A stretch of 64,000 nt of DNA, taken from NCBI GenBank assembly GCA_037724045.1, contig JBBJOW010000013.1, forward strand, positions 1 to 64,000, given 5' to 3'. A program made the translations under genes and the position numbers. The notes beneath the pieces are model-generated. The model worked only from the letters and a program-made list of their open reading frames with translations. It was not told where the DNA came from and did no database searches. Position 1 is the first letter of the stretch; every line of letters starts with the position of its first letter. Shown here piece after piece: positions 57,129-64,000 of the stretch. The stretch is from DATLGB01 sp037724045 (lineage in GTDB: Bacteria > Actinomycetota > Thermoleophilia > Solirubrobacterales > Solirubrobacteraceae).

Positions 57129-58994
57129 ATGTGCGGCATCGTCGGATATGTCGGCCGCAAGGCCGTCCAGGAGGTCCTCCTCGGCGGTCTCGAGAAGCTC
57201 GAGTACCGCGGCTATGACTCGGCCGGCATCTCCGTGCTCGAGGACGGCGAACTGCGCTCCGTGCGCGCGGTCGGGAACCTGTCGCACCTGCGCGCCGCGG
57301 TCGAGGCGCCGGGCAAGGACGGCGCGGTCGCCACCGCCACCCGTCCGGCCACTACCGGCATCGGCCACACCCGTTGGGCCACCCACGGCCGCGTCACCGA
57401 GTCGAACGCCCATCCGCACTACGACACGGACAACCGGGTCCACGTCGTCGTCAACGGGATCGTCGAGAACTACCTGGAGCTCAAGCACCAGCTGCGCTCC
57501 GAGGGTGCGACGTTCTCCTCGGAGACCGACGTCGAGGTCATCGCGCACCTGGTGTCGCGCGAGCTCGCGGCGGGCGACGGGCTGGTCGCCGCGGTGCTGC
57601 GCGCCTACGGCCGCCTGGCAGGCCACTACGCCTTCGTCGTCGTCAGCGCCGACGAGCCCGACCTGCTGGTCGGCGCCCGTAAGGAATGTCCCCTGATCGT
57701 CGGCCGCGGTGACGGCGAGCAGTTCGTCGCCTCCGGGATCCCGGCGTTCCTCGAGCACACCCGCGAGGTGCAGATCGTCGAGAACGACGAGCTCGTCGTC
57801 ATCACGCCCGACGGCGTCACCCTGCTCACCCCGGCCGGCGAGGAGATCGACCGGCCGGTCGAGACCGTCGAGTGGGACGCCGCCGAGGCCCGCAAAGACG
57901 GCTACGAGACCTACATGCTCAAGGAGATCCACGAGCAGGCAGACGCGGTGGCGGAGACGATCGCCGACCGCACGGTGCGTCCGGACGGCGTCGACCTCTA
58001 CCTCGGCGACACCATCACCGACGACGTCCTGCGCGACCTCAAGCGCATCGTCATCGTCGCCTGCGGCACCTCCTACCACGCCGGGCTGATCGGCCGGTAC
58101 GCCATCGAGGAGTGGGCGCGCGTGTCGGTGGAGATGGACGTCGCCTCCGAGTACCGCTACCGCAACCCGGTCGTCGGACCCGGCGATCTGGTCATCGGCA
58201 TCACCCAGTCCGGCGAGACGGCGGACACGCTGGCCGCCATGCGCCTCGCCCGCGAGCGGGGCGCGACCGTCCTCGCGCTCACGAACATCATGGGCTCGCA
58301 GGCGACGCGCGACGCCGACGGCGTCCTCTACACCCGCGCGGGTCTGGAGATCGGCGTCGCCGCCACGAAGACGTTCATCGCGCAGGTTGCGGCGATGTAC
58401 CTGTTCGCGCTGCGTCTCGCCGAGCTGCGCGGGACGCTGGACACCGCGGAGCGCACCCGGCTGGTGGCCGAGCTCAAGCACATCCCGCACCACATCACGG
58501 ACCTGCTCGAACGCCACGACGACGCCATCGAGCGCGCTGCCGAGCGCCACCACACCGCGGAGTTCTTCCTCTACCTGGGCCGTCACGTCGGCCTGCCCGT
58601 CGCCCTCGAGGGCGCCCTGAAGCTCAAGGAGATCTCCTACATCGCGACGGACGCCTACGCGGCAGGCGAGATGAAGCACGGTCCGATCGCGCTGCTCACC
58701 GAGGCCACGCCGGTCGTTGTGGTCGCGACTTCGTCTCCCGTGCGCGGGAAGGTCGTGAGCAACATGCAGGAGGTCCGCGCGCGCGGGGCTCACGTCATCG
58801 CTGTCGCGACCGAGGGGGACGCGGACATCGGCGAGCACGCCGAGGAGGTGCTGTCGGTCCCCGCGACGGACTGGATCCTGCAGCCGCTGCTCGCAGTCAT
58901 CCCGCTGCAGGTGCTCGCCTACCGCATCGCGCGCAAGCGAGGCCTCAACGTGGATCAACCCCGGAACCTGGCCAAGACCGTCACGGTCGAGTAA
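57129..58994 (+). CDS. glmS: Glutamine-fructose-6-phosphate aminotransferase (isomerising)
   Basis: A 621-residue enzyme of UDP-GlcNAc synthesis. The N-terminal glutaminase starts with the catalytic Cys2 (MCGIVGYVGR) and has LEYRGYDSAG and HTRWATHGRV. Two SIS domains follow (ACGTSYHAG, ITQSGETADT, LEGALKLKEISY, EMKHGPIALL), and the chain ends NLAKTVTVE. GGAAGGAGG precedes the ATG. It lies 27 bp after glmM, so the two steps of the pathway are made together. No glmS ribozyme is evident in that short leader. Confidence 0.98.
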   Translation: MCGIVGYVGRKAVQEVLLGGLEKLEYRGYDSAGISVLEDGELRSVRAVGNLSHLRAAVEAPGKDGAVATATRPATTGIGHTRWATHGRVTESNAHPHYDTDNRVHVVVNGIVENYLELKHQLRSEGATFSSETDVEVIAHLVSRELAAGDGLVAAVLRAYGRLAGHYAFVVVSADEPDLLVGARKECPLIVGRGDGEQFVASGIPAFLEHTREVQIVENDELVVITPDGVTLLTPAGEEIDRPVETVEWDAAEARKDGYETYMLKEIHEQADAVAETIADRTVRPDGVDLYLGDTITDDVLRDLKRIVIVACGTSYHAGLIGRYAIEEWARVSVEMDVASEYRYRNPVVGPGDLVIGITQSGETADTLAAMRLARERGATVLALTNIMGSQATRDADGVLYTRAGLEIGVAATKTFIAQVAAMYLFALRLAELRGTLDTAERTRLVAELKHIPHHITDLLERHDDAIERAAERHHTAEFFLYLGRHVGLPVALEGALKLKEISYIATDAYAAGEMKHGPIALLTEATPVVVVATSSPVRGKVVSNMQEVRARGAHVIAVATEGDADIGEHAEEVLSVPATDWILQPLLAVIPLQVLAYRIARKRGLNVDQPRNLAKTVTVE

Positions 58995-59044
58995 GTGACG
59001 TCGCCCGTAAGGAGGAGCTTGCGACGACTGGAGGGCGAAACCTC

Positions 59045-59395
59045 ATGCCGGTAGGCATCGACCTGCTCGAGATCGAGCGCATGGAGCGCGCGCTCGAGCG
59101 CCGGCCGCGACTGGCGGAGCGGCTGTTCACGGAGTCCGAGCGCGACTATGCAGCGGGCAGGGGCCGGCCGGCGCAGCACCTGGCGGCCCGCTTCTGCGCC
59201 AAGGAAGCGGTGGCGAAGGCGCTGGCGCTGCGGACGTGGGACCCGCTCGACGTGGAGGTGATCTCCGGGGAGCCGCCGACGGTGCGTCTGCACGGCCGGG
59301 CGGCGGCGCGGGCTGGGGAGCTCGGCGTGCGTGTCGAGGTGTCGCTGACCCACAGCCGCGGCATGGCCGGCGCGGTCGCCGTGCTCGCACCGTGA
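59045..59395 (+). CDS. acpS: Holo-[acyl-carrier-protein] synthase
   Basis: A 116-residue phosphopantetheinyl transferase that activates acyl carrier protein. The metal-binding aspartate is in VGIDLLEIERM and the second motif is ARFCAKEAVAKAL; SLTHSRGMAGAVAV ends the domain. ATG at 59045 has GGAGGG nine bases upstream. Its TGA overlaps the GTG of the next gene. Confidence 0.94.
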   Translation: MPVGIDLLEIERMERALERRPRLAERLFTESERDYAAGRGRPAQHLAARFCAKEAVAKALALRTWDPLDVEVISGEPPTVRLHGRAAARAGELGVRVEVSLTHSRGMAGAVAVLAP

Positions 59396-60756
59396 CCGAC
59401 TGGCTCGAGCCGCTGCTCGACGCCGTCGAGCAGCGCGAGACCGACCGCTGGGCGATCGAGGACCTCGGGCTCGACGATCTGATGGAGCGCGCCGGCGCCG
59501 GCCTGGCCGGGGTTGTCGCCGGCGTGGCGCCTGCCGGCCGCGTGGTCGTCGCGTGCGGCAAGGGCAACAACGGCGGTGACGGGAAGATCGCGGCGCGCGT
59601 GCTGCGCGACGGCGGTCGTGAGGTGGACGTGCTCGAGGCGCCGTTCGACCTCGCACGCTTCCAGGGCGCCGGTGTGATCGTGGACGCGCTGCTCGGCACC
59701 GGCTTCGAGGGAGCGCCCCGGGCGCCGCTGGACGCCGTGATCGCGGCCATCAACGCGTGCGACGCGCCCGTGGTCGCCGCGGACATGCCCAGCGGGGTCA
59801 ACGGCTCCGACGGCACGATCGCGGGAGCCGCGGTGAGCGCCGTGGCGACCGTCGCGTTCGACTCCGCGAAGGTCGGGCTGTGGGTGCGGCCGGGCAAGGC
59901 GTGCGCGGGGGAGGTGCACGTGGTCGACATCGGGATCCCGGCGGGCGCTCCGGTGCGTTCGCGCGCCGGCCTGATCGGGCCGGGTGTGCTGCGCGGCCTG
60001 CCCGGTCGCGGGGCGGACTCGACGAAGTTCTCCAGCGGCACGGTGGTCGTCGTCGGCGGTTCGCCGGGACTGACGGGCGCGCCCGTCCTGGCCGCCGCCG
60101 CCGCCCAGCGCGCGGGAGCCGGGTACGTGACCATCGCGAGCGACGCCGACGCGCCCCACCGGCCCGTCGAGGTCATGCAGCGCGGGCTCGAGGGGCTCGA
60201 CGGGCTGCTCGAGCGCGCCACGGCGGTCGTCCTCGGTCCCGGCCTGGGCCCCGACGCTGCCGGTCTCGTGCGCGAGCTGTACGCGCGCATCGACGTCCCG
60301 CTCGTGCTCGACGCCGACGGCCTCAACGCCTTCGCCGCCGGCCACGACTTCCCCGACCGCTCCGCTCCAACGGTGCTGACGCCCCACGCCGGCGAGCTGT
60401 CGCGGCTCATCGACGGCGATGTCAAGGCCCACCGGCTCGCCTGCGCGCGCGCAGGGGCGACCCACGCGCGTGCCACCGTGGTGCTCAAGGGCGACGATAC
60501 GCTGATCGCTTCGCCCGACGGCCGCGTCGCGATCTCGCCCGGCGGCGCGCCGGCCCTGGCGACCGCGGGCACCGGCGACGTGCTGTCCGGCGTCATCGCC
60601 GCGCTGCTCGCCCGCGGGGTCGAGCCCGGCCACGCCGTCTGCGCGGGCGTCTTCGCGCACGCGCGGGCGGGTCGGCTCGCCGCCCAGCCCCACGGCCCGG
60701 ACGGCATCATCGCCTCCGACGTCATCGCTCACCTCCCGGTCGCCTTCGCGCCGTGA
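59392..60756 (+). CDS. nnr: Bifunctional NAD(P)HX epimerase/dehydratase
   Basis: A 454-residue YjeF fusion that repairs hydrated NADH and NADPH. The N-terminal epimerase half contains VVVACGKGNNGGDGKIAARV and ADMPSGVNGSDG; the C-terminal ADP/ATP-dependent dehydratase half has SSGTVVVVGG, LGPGLGPDAAGL, LTPHAGELSRL and AGTGDVLSGVIAALL. The first helix of the epimerase is short. GTG overlaps the acpS stop, an acpS-nnr order seen in many actinobacteria. Confidence 0.95.
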   Translation: MTDWLEPLLDAVEQRETDRWAIEDLGLDDLMERAGAGLAGVVAGVAPAGRVVVACGKGNNGGDGKIAARVLRDGGREVDVLEAPFDLARFQGAGVIVDALLGTGFEGAPRAPLDAVIAAINACDAPVVAADMPSGVNGSDGTIAGAAVSAVATVAFDSAKVGLWVRPGKACAGEVHVVDIGIPAGAPVRSRAGLIGPGVLRGLPGRGADSTKFSSGTVVVVGGSPGLTGAPVLAAAAAQRAGAGYVTIASDADAPHRPVEVMQRGLEGLDGLLERATAVVLGPGLGPDAAGLVRELYARIDVPLVLDADGLNAFAAGHDFPDRSAPTVLTPHAGELSRLIDGDVKAHRLACARAGATHARATVVLKGDDTLIASPDGRVAISPGGAPALATAGTGDVLSGVIAALLARGVEPGHAVCAGVFAHARAGRLAAQPHGPDGIIASDVIAHLPVAFAP

Positions 60757-60802
60757 GGCTGTCGCCCGCTGGGTCACGGGTCCGCGGAACCGCATCCCTT
60801 TG

Positions 60803-60963
60803 GGCAGGTAAGGAGGGAAGGAGCGGGGAGCGCCTCCGCGCTGCACGCCTAATGCGGGCTATAACCCTCCTTAGGCGTGCAGGGCCCGCCCGGACCCTCA
60901 GCGCGGCGGCACTCTCCCCCTCCTTGCCTGCCTGCAGTTGGTCCCGGCTGTGGGCGTCCAGCC
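60803..60963. repeat. Repeat family B, copy 3, with an internal 12-bp hairpin
   Basis: Inverted arms (60803-60823 and 60912-60932, 17 of 21 matching) bound an inner perfect hairpin of 12 bp (CTGCACGCCTAA at 60841-60852 with 60871-60882). The right end from about 60900 to 60963 matches the right end of copy 2 before murI, including CCTGCAGTTGGT and GGGCGTCCAGCC. It lies in the 222-bp gap before the CBS gene, with its right end 16 bp from that GTG, so it may include promoter or leader sequence. Confidence 0.65.
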
Positions 60964-60978
60964 CTTAGGCTGAGGCTT

Positions 60979-61446
60979 GTGAGCCAGACCGTGCGCGAGA
61001 TCATGGACGCCGAGCCCGTCACCGTCCGTCCCGAGACGCCGGTCGAGGAGGTCGTCCGTGCGCTGCGCTCCAACGAGCTGACCGGGCTGCCGGTGATCAA
61101 CGAGGGTCGGCGCTGCGTCGGGATCATCACCGAAGAGGATCTGATCATGGCCGGCGAGGAGGAGGACCTCCACCTGCCGCACTACATCGAGCTCTTCGGC
61201 GGGATCATCTTCCTCGAGTCCATGCAGAAGTTCGAGGAGCGCCTGACGCGCGCGACCGCCGCGACGGCCAAGGACATGATGACCGAGGACCCGTACACGA
61301 TCGGGCCCGAGGCGACGGTCCGCGAGGCGGGCCGGGAGATGTCGCATCGCAAGCACAACCGGCTTCCGGTGGTCGAGCACGGCCGCCTCGTCGGGATGGT
61401 CACGCGCGTCGACGTCCTTGACGCGATGACCCGCGACGCCGAGTAG
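60979..61446 (+). CDS. CBS-domain-pair protein
   Basis: A 155-residue soluble protein made of two CBS motifs (about 4-58 and 93-150), with VREIMDAEPVTVRPETPVEE and AKDMMTEDPYTIGPEATV as the paired repeats and an insert between them containing YIELFGGIIFLESMQKFEE. CBS pairs bind adenosyl ligands and act as energy sensors, but the partner is not known. GTG start; a repeat-family-B element precedes it. It is followed 4 bp later by alr. Confidence 0.88.
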   Translation: MSQTVREIMDAEPVTVRPETPVEEVVRALRSNELTGLPVINEGRRCVGIITEEDLIMAGEEEDLHLPHYIELFGGIIFLESMQKFEERLTRATAATAKDMMTEDPYTIGPEATVREAGREMSHRKHNRLPVVEHGRLVGMVTRVDVLDAMTRDAE

Positions 61447-61450
61447 GCGC

Positions 61451-62500
61451 GTGCTCCGGGCGGTCGCCCGCATCGACGCAGAGGCGATCGCGCGCAACTG
61501 CGCGCGCCTGAAGGCGGTGGCGAGGACAGGGCTGTGCGTGGTCGTCAAGGCCGACGGCTACGGGCACGGCGCGCTGACGGCCGCGCGCTCGGCCCAGCGC
61601 GGCGGCGCGGACTGGCTGGCCGTCGCGACCGCGAACGAGGCAGCCGGCCTGCGCGACGGCGGCGTCGAGGGCCGCATCCTCGTGATGGGGGCGCTGTCTG
61701 AAGAGGAGCTGCCGGTCGCTTTGGACGCCCGCGCCGACGTGGTCGTCTGGCGGCGCGCCTTCCTGGACCGTCTCCCCGACGAGACGCAGGTCCACGTCAA
61801 GCTCGACACCGGCATGGGCCGGCTCGGGACGCGCGACGTCGAGGAGGCGCTGGACGTGGCCCGCGAGGCGCACCGCCGCGGCCTGCTCGCCGGCGCGATG
61901 ACGCACTTCGCCACCAGCGACGACGACCCGGACTTCGCGCGCGAGCAGCTCGCCGCGTTCCGGCCCTTCCTACACGCGCTGCCCGACGGGGTGATCGCCC
62001 ACGCGGCCAACTCCGCCGCGACCCTCGCGATCCCGGAGAGCCGGCTGGACATGGTGCGCTGCGGCGTGGCCGCGTACGGGCTCGACCCGTTCCAGAACGA
62101 CCCGGCCGACCACGGTCTGACGCCGGCGATGACGCTCGCGTCCTACGTCGCCGAGGTCAAGCCGATCGCGCCGGGGCAGTCGGCGGGCTACGGGCGGCGC
62201 TACGTCGCCGACGCGCCGACCACCCTCGCCACGCTCCCGATCGGGTACGCCGACGGTGTGCGCCGCGCGCTGACCAACAACGCCGAGGTGCTGATCGGCG
62301 GCCGCCGGCGCCGGCTCGTCGGCACGGTCTCGATGGACAACGTGACGGTGGAAGGCGAGGTCGAGCGTGGGGAGGAGGCGATCCTCATCGGCGCACAGGG
62401 CGACGAGCGCATCCTGGCCGAGGAGTGGGCGAGCCGGCTCGGCACGATCAACTACGAGATCACCTGCGCCATCAGCGCGCGGGTCCCCCGCAGTGCTTGA
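61451..62500 (+). CDS. alr: Alanine racemase
   Basis: A 349-residue PLP racemase that provides D-alanine for cell wall synthesis. The cofactor lysine is in VVVKADGYGHGA (Lys33) and the second catalytic tyrosine in GQSAGYGRRY; GTVSMDNVTVE is also conserved. The C-terminal beta domain is complete. GTG start 4 bp after the CBS gene stop. TGA overlaps the coding start of cca. Confidence 0.95.
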   Translation: MLRAVARIDAEAIARNCARLKAVARTGLCVVVKADGYGHGALTAARSAQRGGADWLAVATANEAAGLRDGGVEGRILVMGALSEEELPVALDARADVVVWRRAFLDRLPDETQVHVKLDTGMGRLGTRDVEEALDVAREAHRRGLLAGAMTHFATSDDDPDFAREQLAAFRPFLHALPDGVIAHAANSAATLAIPESRLDMVRCGVAAYGLDPFQNDPADHGLTPAMTLASYVAEVKPIAPGQSAGYGRRYVADAPTTLATLPIGYADGVRRALTNNAEVLIGGRRRRLVGTVSMDNVTVEGEVERGEEAILIGAQGDERILAEEWASRLGTINYEITCAISARVPRSA

Positions 62501-63893
62501 GGCGCTGCGCGCGCTGCTGGCCGGCGAGGACGCGTGGATCGTCGGCGGTGCGGTGCGCGATCGCCTGCTCGGGCGCCCGACCGACGATTTCGACGTGGCC
62601 CTCGCCGGGGACCCCGAGCGCGCCGCGAAGGCGCTGCGGCGCGCGGTCGGGGGAGTGGCGTTCTCACTCTCGGCGACGTTCGGCGGCTGGCGCGTGGTCG
62701 CCGAAGGCGGCAGCGTGGACTTCCTGCCCCTGACCGGCGGGACGCTTACGTCCGACCTCGCCGCCCGGGACTTCACGGTGAACGCCCTGGCCGAGCCGGT
62801 GGGTGGCGGCGAGGTGGTGGACCCCCACGGCGGCCAGGCGGACCTGGAGGCGCAGCGGTTGCGCGTGGTCGGGCCGGACAGCCTGACCTCCGACCCCCTG
62901 CGCGTCCTTCGCGCCGTGCGCCTCGCGGCGGAGCTCGGCTTCGCCTTCGATGACGACGAGCTCGCCCGTGCGGCCGCCCCCGGGCTGGCGGGCGTCGCGG
63001 CGGAGCGGGTGTTCGCGGAGCTCAAGCGGATCGTCTGCGCTTCGTCCCCCGTGGACGCGGTCCGCCTCATGGAATCGGTCGGTGCGTCGGCCGTCGTGCT
63101 CCCTGAACTGCAGGCATTGAAGGGGGTGAGTCAGAGCGTCTACCACGACGCGGACGTCTATGACCACACGCTCGCGGTCCTCGGCGAGGTGGCTCAGCTC
63201 GAGGAGGCGAAGTCCGATCCACGCGTGAGCTCCCTTCTCGATGAGCCGTTGGCCGATGAGTTGACGCGGTGGCAGGCCCTGCGCTTCGCAGCCCTGTTCC
63301 ATGACATCGCCAAGCCGGTTACGTCGCGGGAGCGCTCGGACGGCCGGGGGGCGAGCTTCGTCGGCCACGACACGGCCGGCGCCTCGGTCGCCCGGGACAT
63401 CCTGCGGCGGCTCCGGGCGTCCGAGCGGCTCGCCGACCACGTCGCGGCGACGACGCTGCACCACCTGCGCGTCGGGTTCCTCGTCCGCGAGCAGCCGCTC
63501 TCGCGCCGGTCGGCCTTTCGCTACCTGCGGGCTACGGCGCCCTGGAGCGTCGACGTGACCGTCTTCACCTGCGCGGATCGCCTCGCGACCCGCGGCCGCA
63601 ACGCCGAGCCGGCGACCGCCGCCCACCTCGCGCGGGCTCGCGGGCTCCTCGACTACGCCTTCGCGCCCGCGCCGGCCGAGCCGCTCGTCCGCGGCGACGA
63701 CCTGGCCCGCGAGCTGGGCCTCAAGCCCGGCCCCCAGCTCGGCGAGCTGCTCGCCCAACTCGAGGAGGACCGCTTCGCCGGGGACATCTCCACCCGCGAG
63801 CAGGCCCTCGCCCGCGCCCGCGAGCACCTGGCAGGACCGCCGAACTCGCCCAGAGTCAGGACCGTCCGGACTCTGGACGACTTCGGCGGATAA
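62493..63893 (+). CDS. cca: tRNA CCA-adding/poly(A) polymerase-type nucleotidyltransferase with HD domain
   Basis: A 466-residue class II nucleotidyltransferase. The head has WIVGGAVRDRLLG and DDFDVALAG (metal aspartates), then TSDLAARDFTVNALA and LRVLRAVRLAAELGF. An HD domain with AALFHDIAKP follows. It repairs or adds tRNA CCA ends, or adds poly(A); the two are not separable by eye. GTG at 62493 overlaps the end of alr. The last codons (RVRTVRTLDDFGG) are formed by a copy of repeat family C, so the C-terminal tail may be an acquired extension. Confidence 0.93.
   Translation: MLEALRALLAGEDAWIVGGAVRDRLLGRPTDDFDVALAGDPERAAKALRRAVGGVAFSLSATFGGWRVVAEGGSVDFLPLTGGTLTSDLAARDFTVNALAEPVGGGEVVDPHGGQADLEAQRLRVVGPDSLTSDPLRVLRAVRLAAELGFAFDDDELARAAAPGLAGVAAERVFAELKRIVCASSPVDAVRLMESVGASAVVLPELQALKGVSQSVYHDADVYDHTLAVLGEVAQLEEAKSDPRVSSLLDEPLADELTRWQALRFAALFHDIAKPVTSRERSDGRGASFVGHDTAGASVARDILRRLRASERLADHVAATTLHHLRVGFLVREQPLSRRSAFRYLRATAPWSVDVTVFTCADRLATRGRNAEPATAAHLARARGLLDYAFAPAPAEPLVRGDDLARELGLKPGPQLGELLAQLEEDRFAGDISTREQALARAREHLAGPPNSPRVRTVRTLDDFGG
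63837..63889. repeat. Repeat family C, copy 2, at the 3' end of cca
   Basis: Inverted arms 63837-63857 and 63869-63889 match at 19 of 21 positions around a short loop. The right half is nearly identical to the right arm of the gap-spanning palindrome at 54223-54251. The structure covers the last 17 codons of cca and ends just before its TAA, so it may act as a terminator embedded in the coding end. Confidence 0.65.
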
Positions 63894-63903
63894 CGTGCCG
63901 CGG

Positions 63904-64000
63904 ATGGCCGACCCGGACTGCCTGTTCTGCAAGATCGCGGCTGGGGATATCCCCGCCACCAAAGTCCATGAGGACGAGCGCACGGTTGCGTTCATGGACA
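63904..64000 (+). CDS. HIT-family nucleotide hydrolase/transferase, partial
   Basis: The first 32 residues of a HIT protein: DCLFCKIAAGDIPATKVHED, with the Cys-x2-Cys that starts many bacterial Hint/HIT proteins. The catalytic His triad lies past the window. ATG at 63904 is preferred; GTG at 63895 is in frame three codons earlier. Confidence 0.88.
   Translation, partial: MADPDCLFCKIAAGDIPATKVHEDERTVAFMD

Overview
The window is a gap-containing stretch of a very GC-rich bacterial chromosome. Codon use, frequent GTG/TTG starts, 4-bp stop/start overlaps (GTGA, ATGA) and the gene set point to a high-GC actinobacterium of the Thermoleophilia/Solirubrobacterales type: protein-thiocarboxylate cysteine synthesis, a GuaB3-type protein, WS/DGAT, a YjeF fusion, a Flp pilin, and several secreted protein types I associate with that class. 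The lineage is an inference. No rRNA, tRNA, CRISPR array or complete insertion sequence was seen. Ten Ns at 54213-54222 mark a scaffold gap, so this is a draft assembly.

Layout. 1-3235 is the 3' part of gltB. 3.4-8.9 kb holds a truncated membrane protein, a class V aminotransferase, a Nudix hydrolase, signal peptidase I and a GH97-like hydrolase. 9-16.9 kb holds secreted proteins, a ComB-like phosphatase, a PP2C phosphatase, FxsA, a STAS protein, a MIP18-type Fe-S factor, a WS/DGAT acyltransferase and ispH. 17-24.1 kb has a CoA-transferase, a metallophosphoesterase, a cluster of broken genes (19.3-22.2 kb), two tandem small paralogues, an SCO protein and a NarL-type two-component pair. 24.2-30.7 kb carries the parts of CysO-dependent cysteine synthesis (rhodanese-ThiF activator, CysO, CysM, Mec peptidase) with tatA, interrupted by a YihY protein and a frameshifted ceramidase-like gene. 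30.7-43.7 kb is mostly minus-strand: DUF1152 and DUF1802 proteins, a beta-hydroxyacid dehydrogenase, an alpha/beta hydrolase, hydantoinase A/B, nadB, a deacetylase, two zinc-ribbon proteins and a glycosyltransferase. 43.8-64 kb is a plus-strand housekeeping block: flp pilin, murI-rph-rdgB, HU, pyrF-LysM-dac-pfkB, guaB3-guaA, rplM-rpsI-glmM-glmS, acpS-nnr, CBS, alr, cca and the start of a HIT protein.

How genes work together: murI, alr, glmM, glmS and the D,D-carboxypeptidase feed or trim peptidoglycan; guaB3/guaA and pyrF make nucleotides; the thiocarboxylate genes make cysteine, and moeZ and cysM share an upstream 16-base motif. 

The most unusual content is structural. There are three families of dispersed palindromic repeats, a 151-bp near-perfect palindrome upstream of hyuA, and a 13-bp palindrome-like word repeated in and between genes. 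Several plus-strand genes are cut off close to the 3' end of a minus-strand neighbour. glmM and a DUF1152 gene appear to start only with CTG. S9 has a long acidic N-terminal extension containing a duplicated DNA segment. I did not find a clearly new multi-gene system; the best candidates are the repeat families and the thiocarboxylate locus whose carrier ends in GGWR rather than GG.
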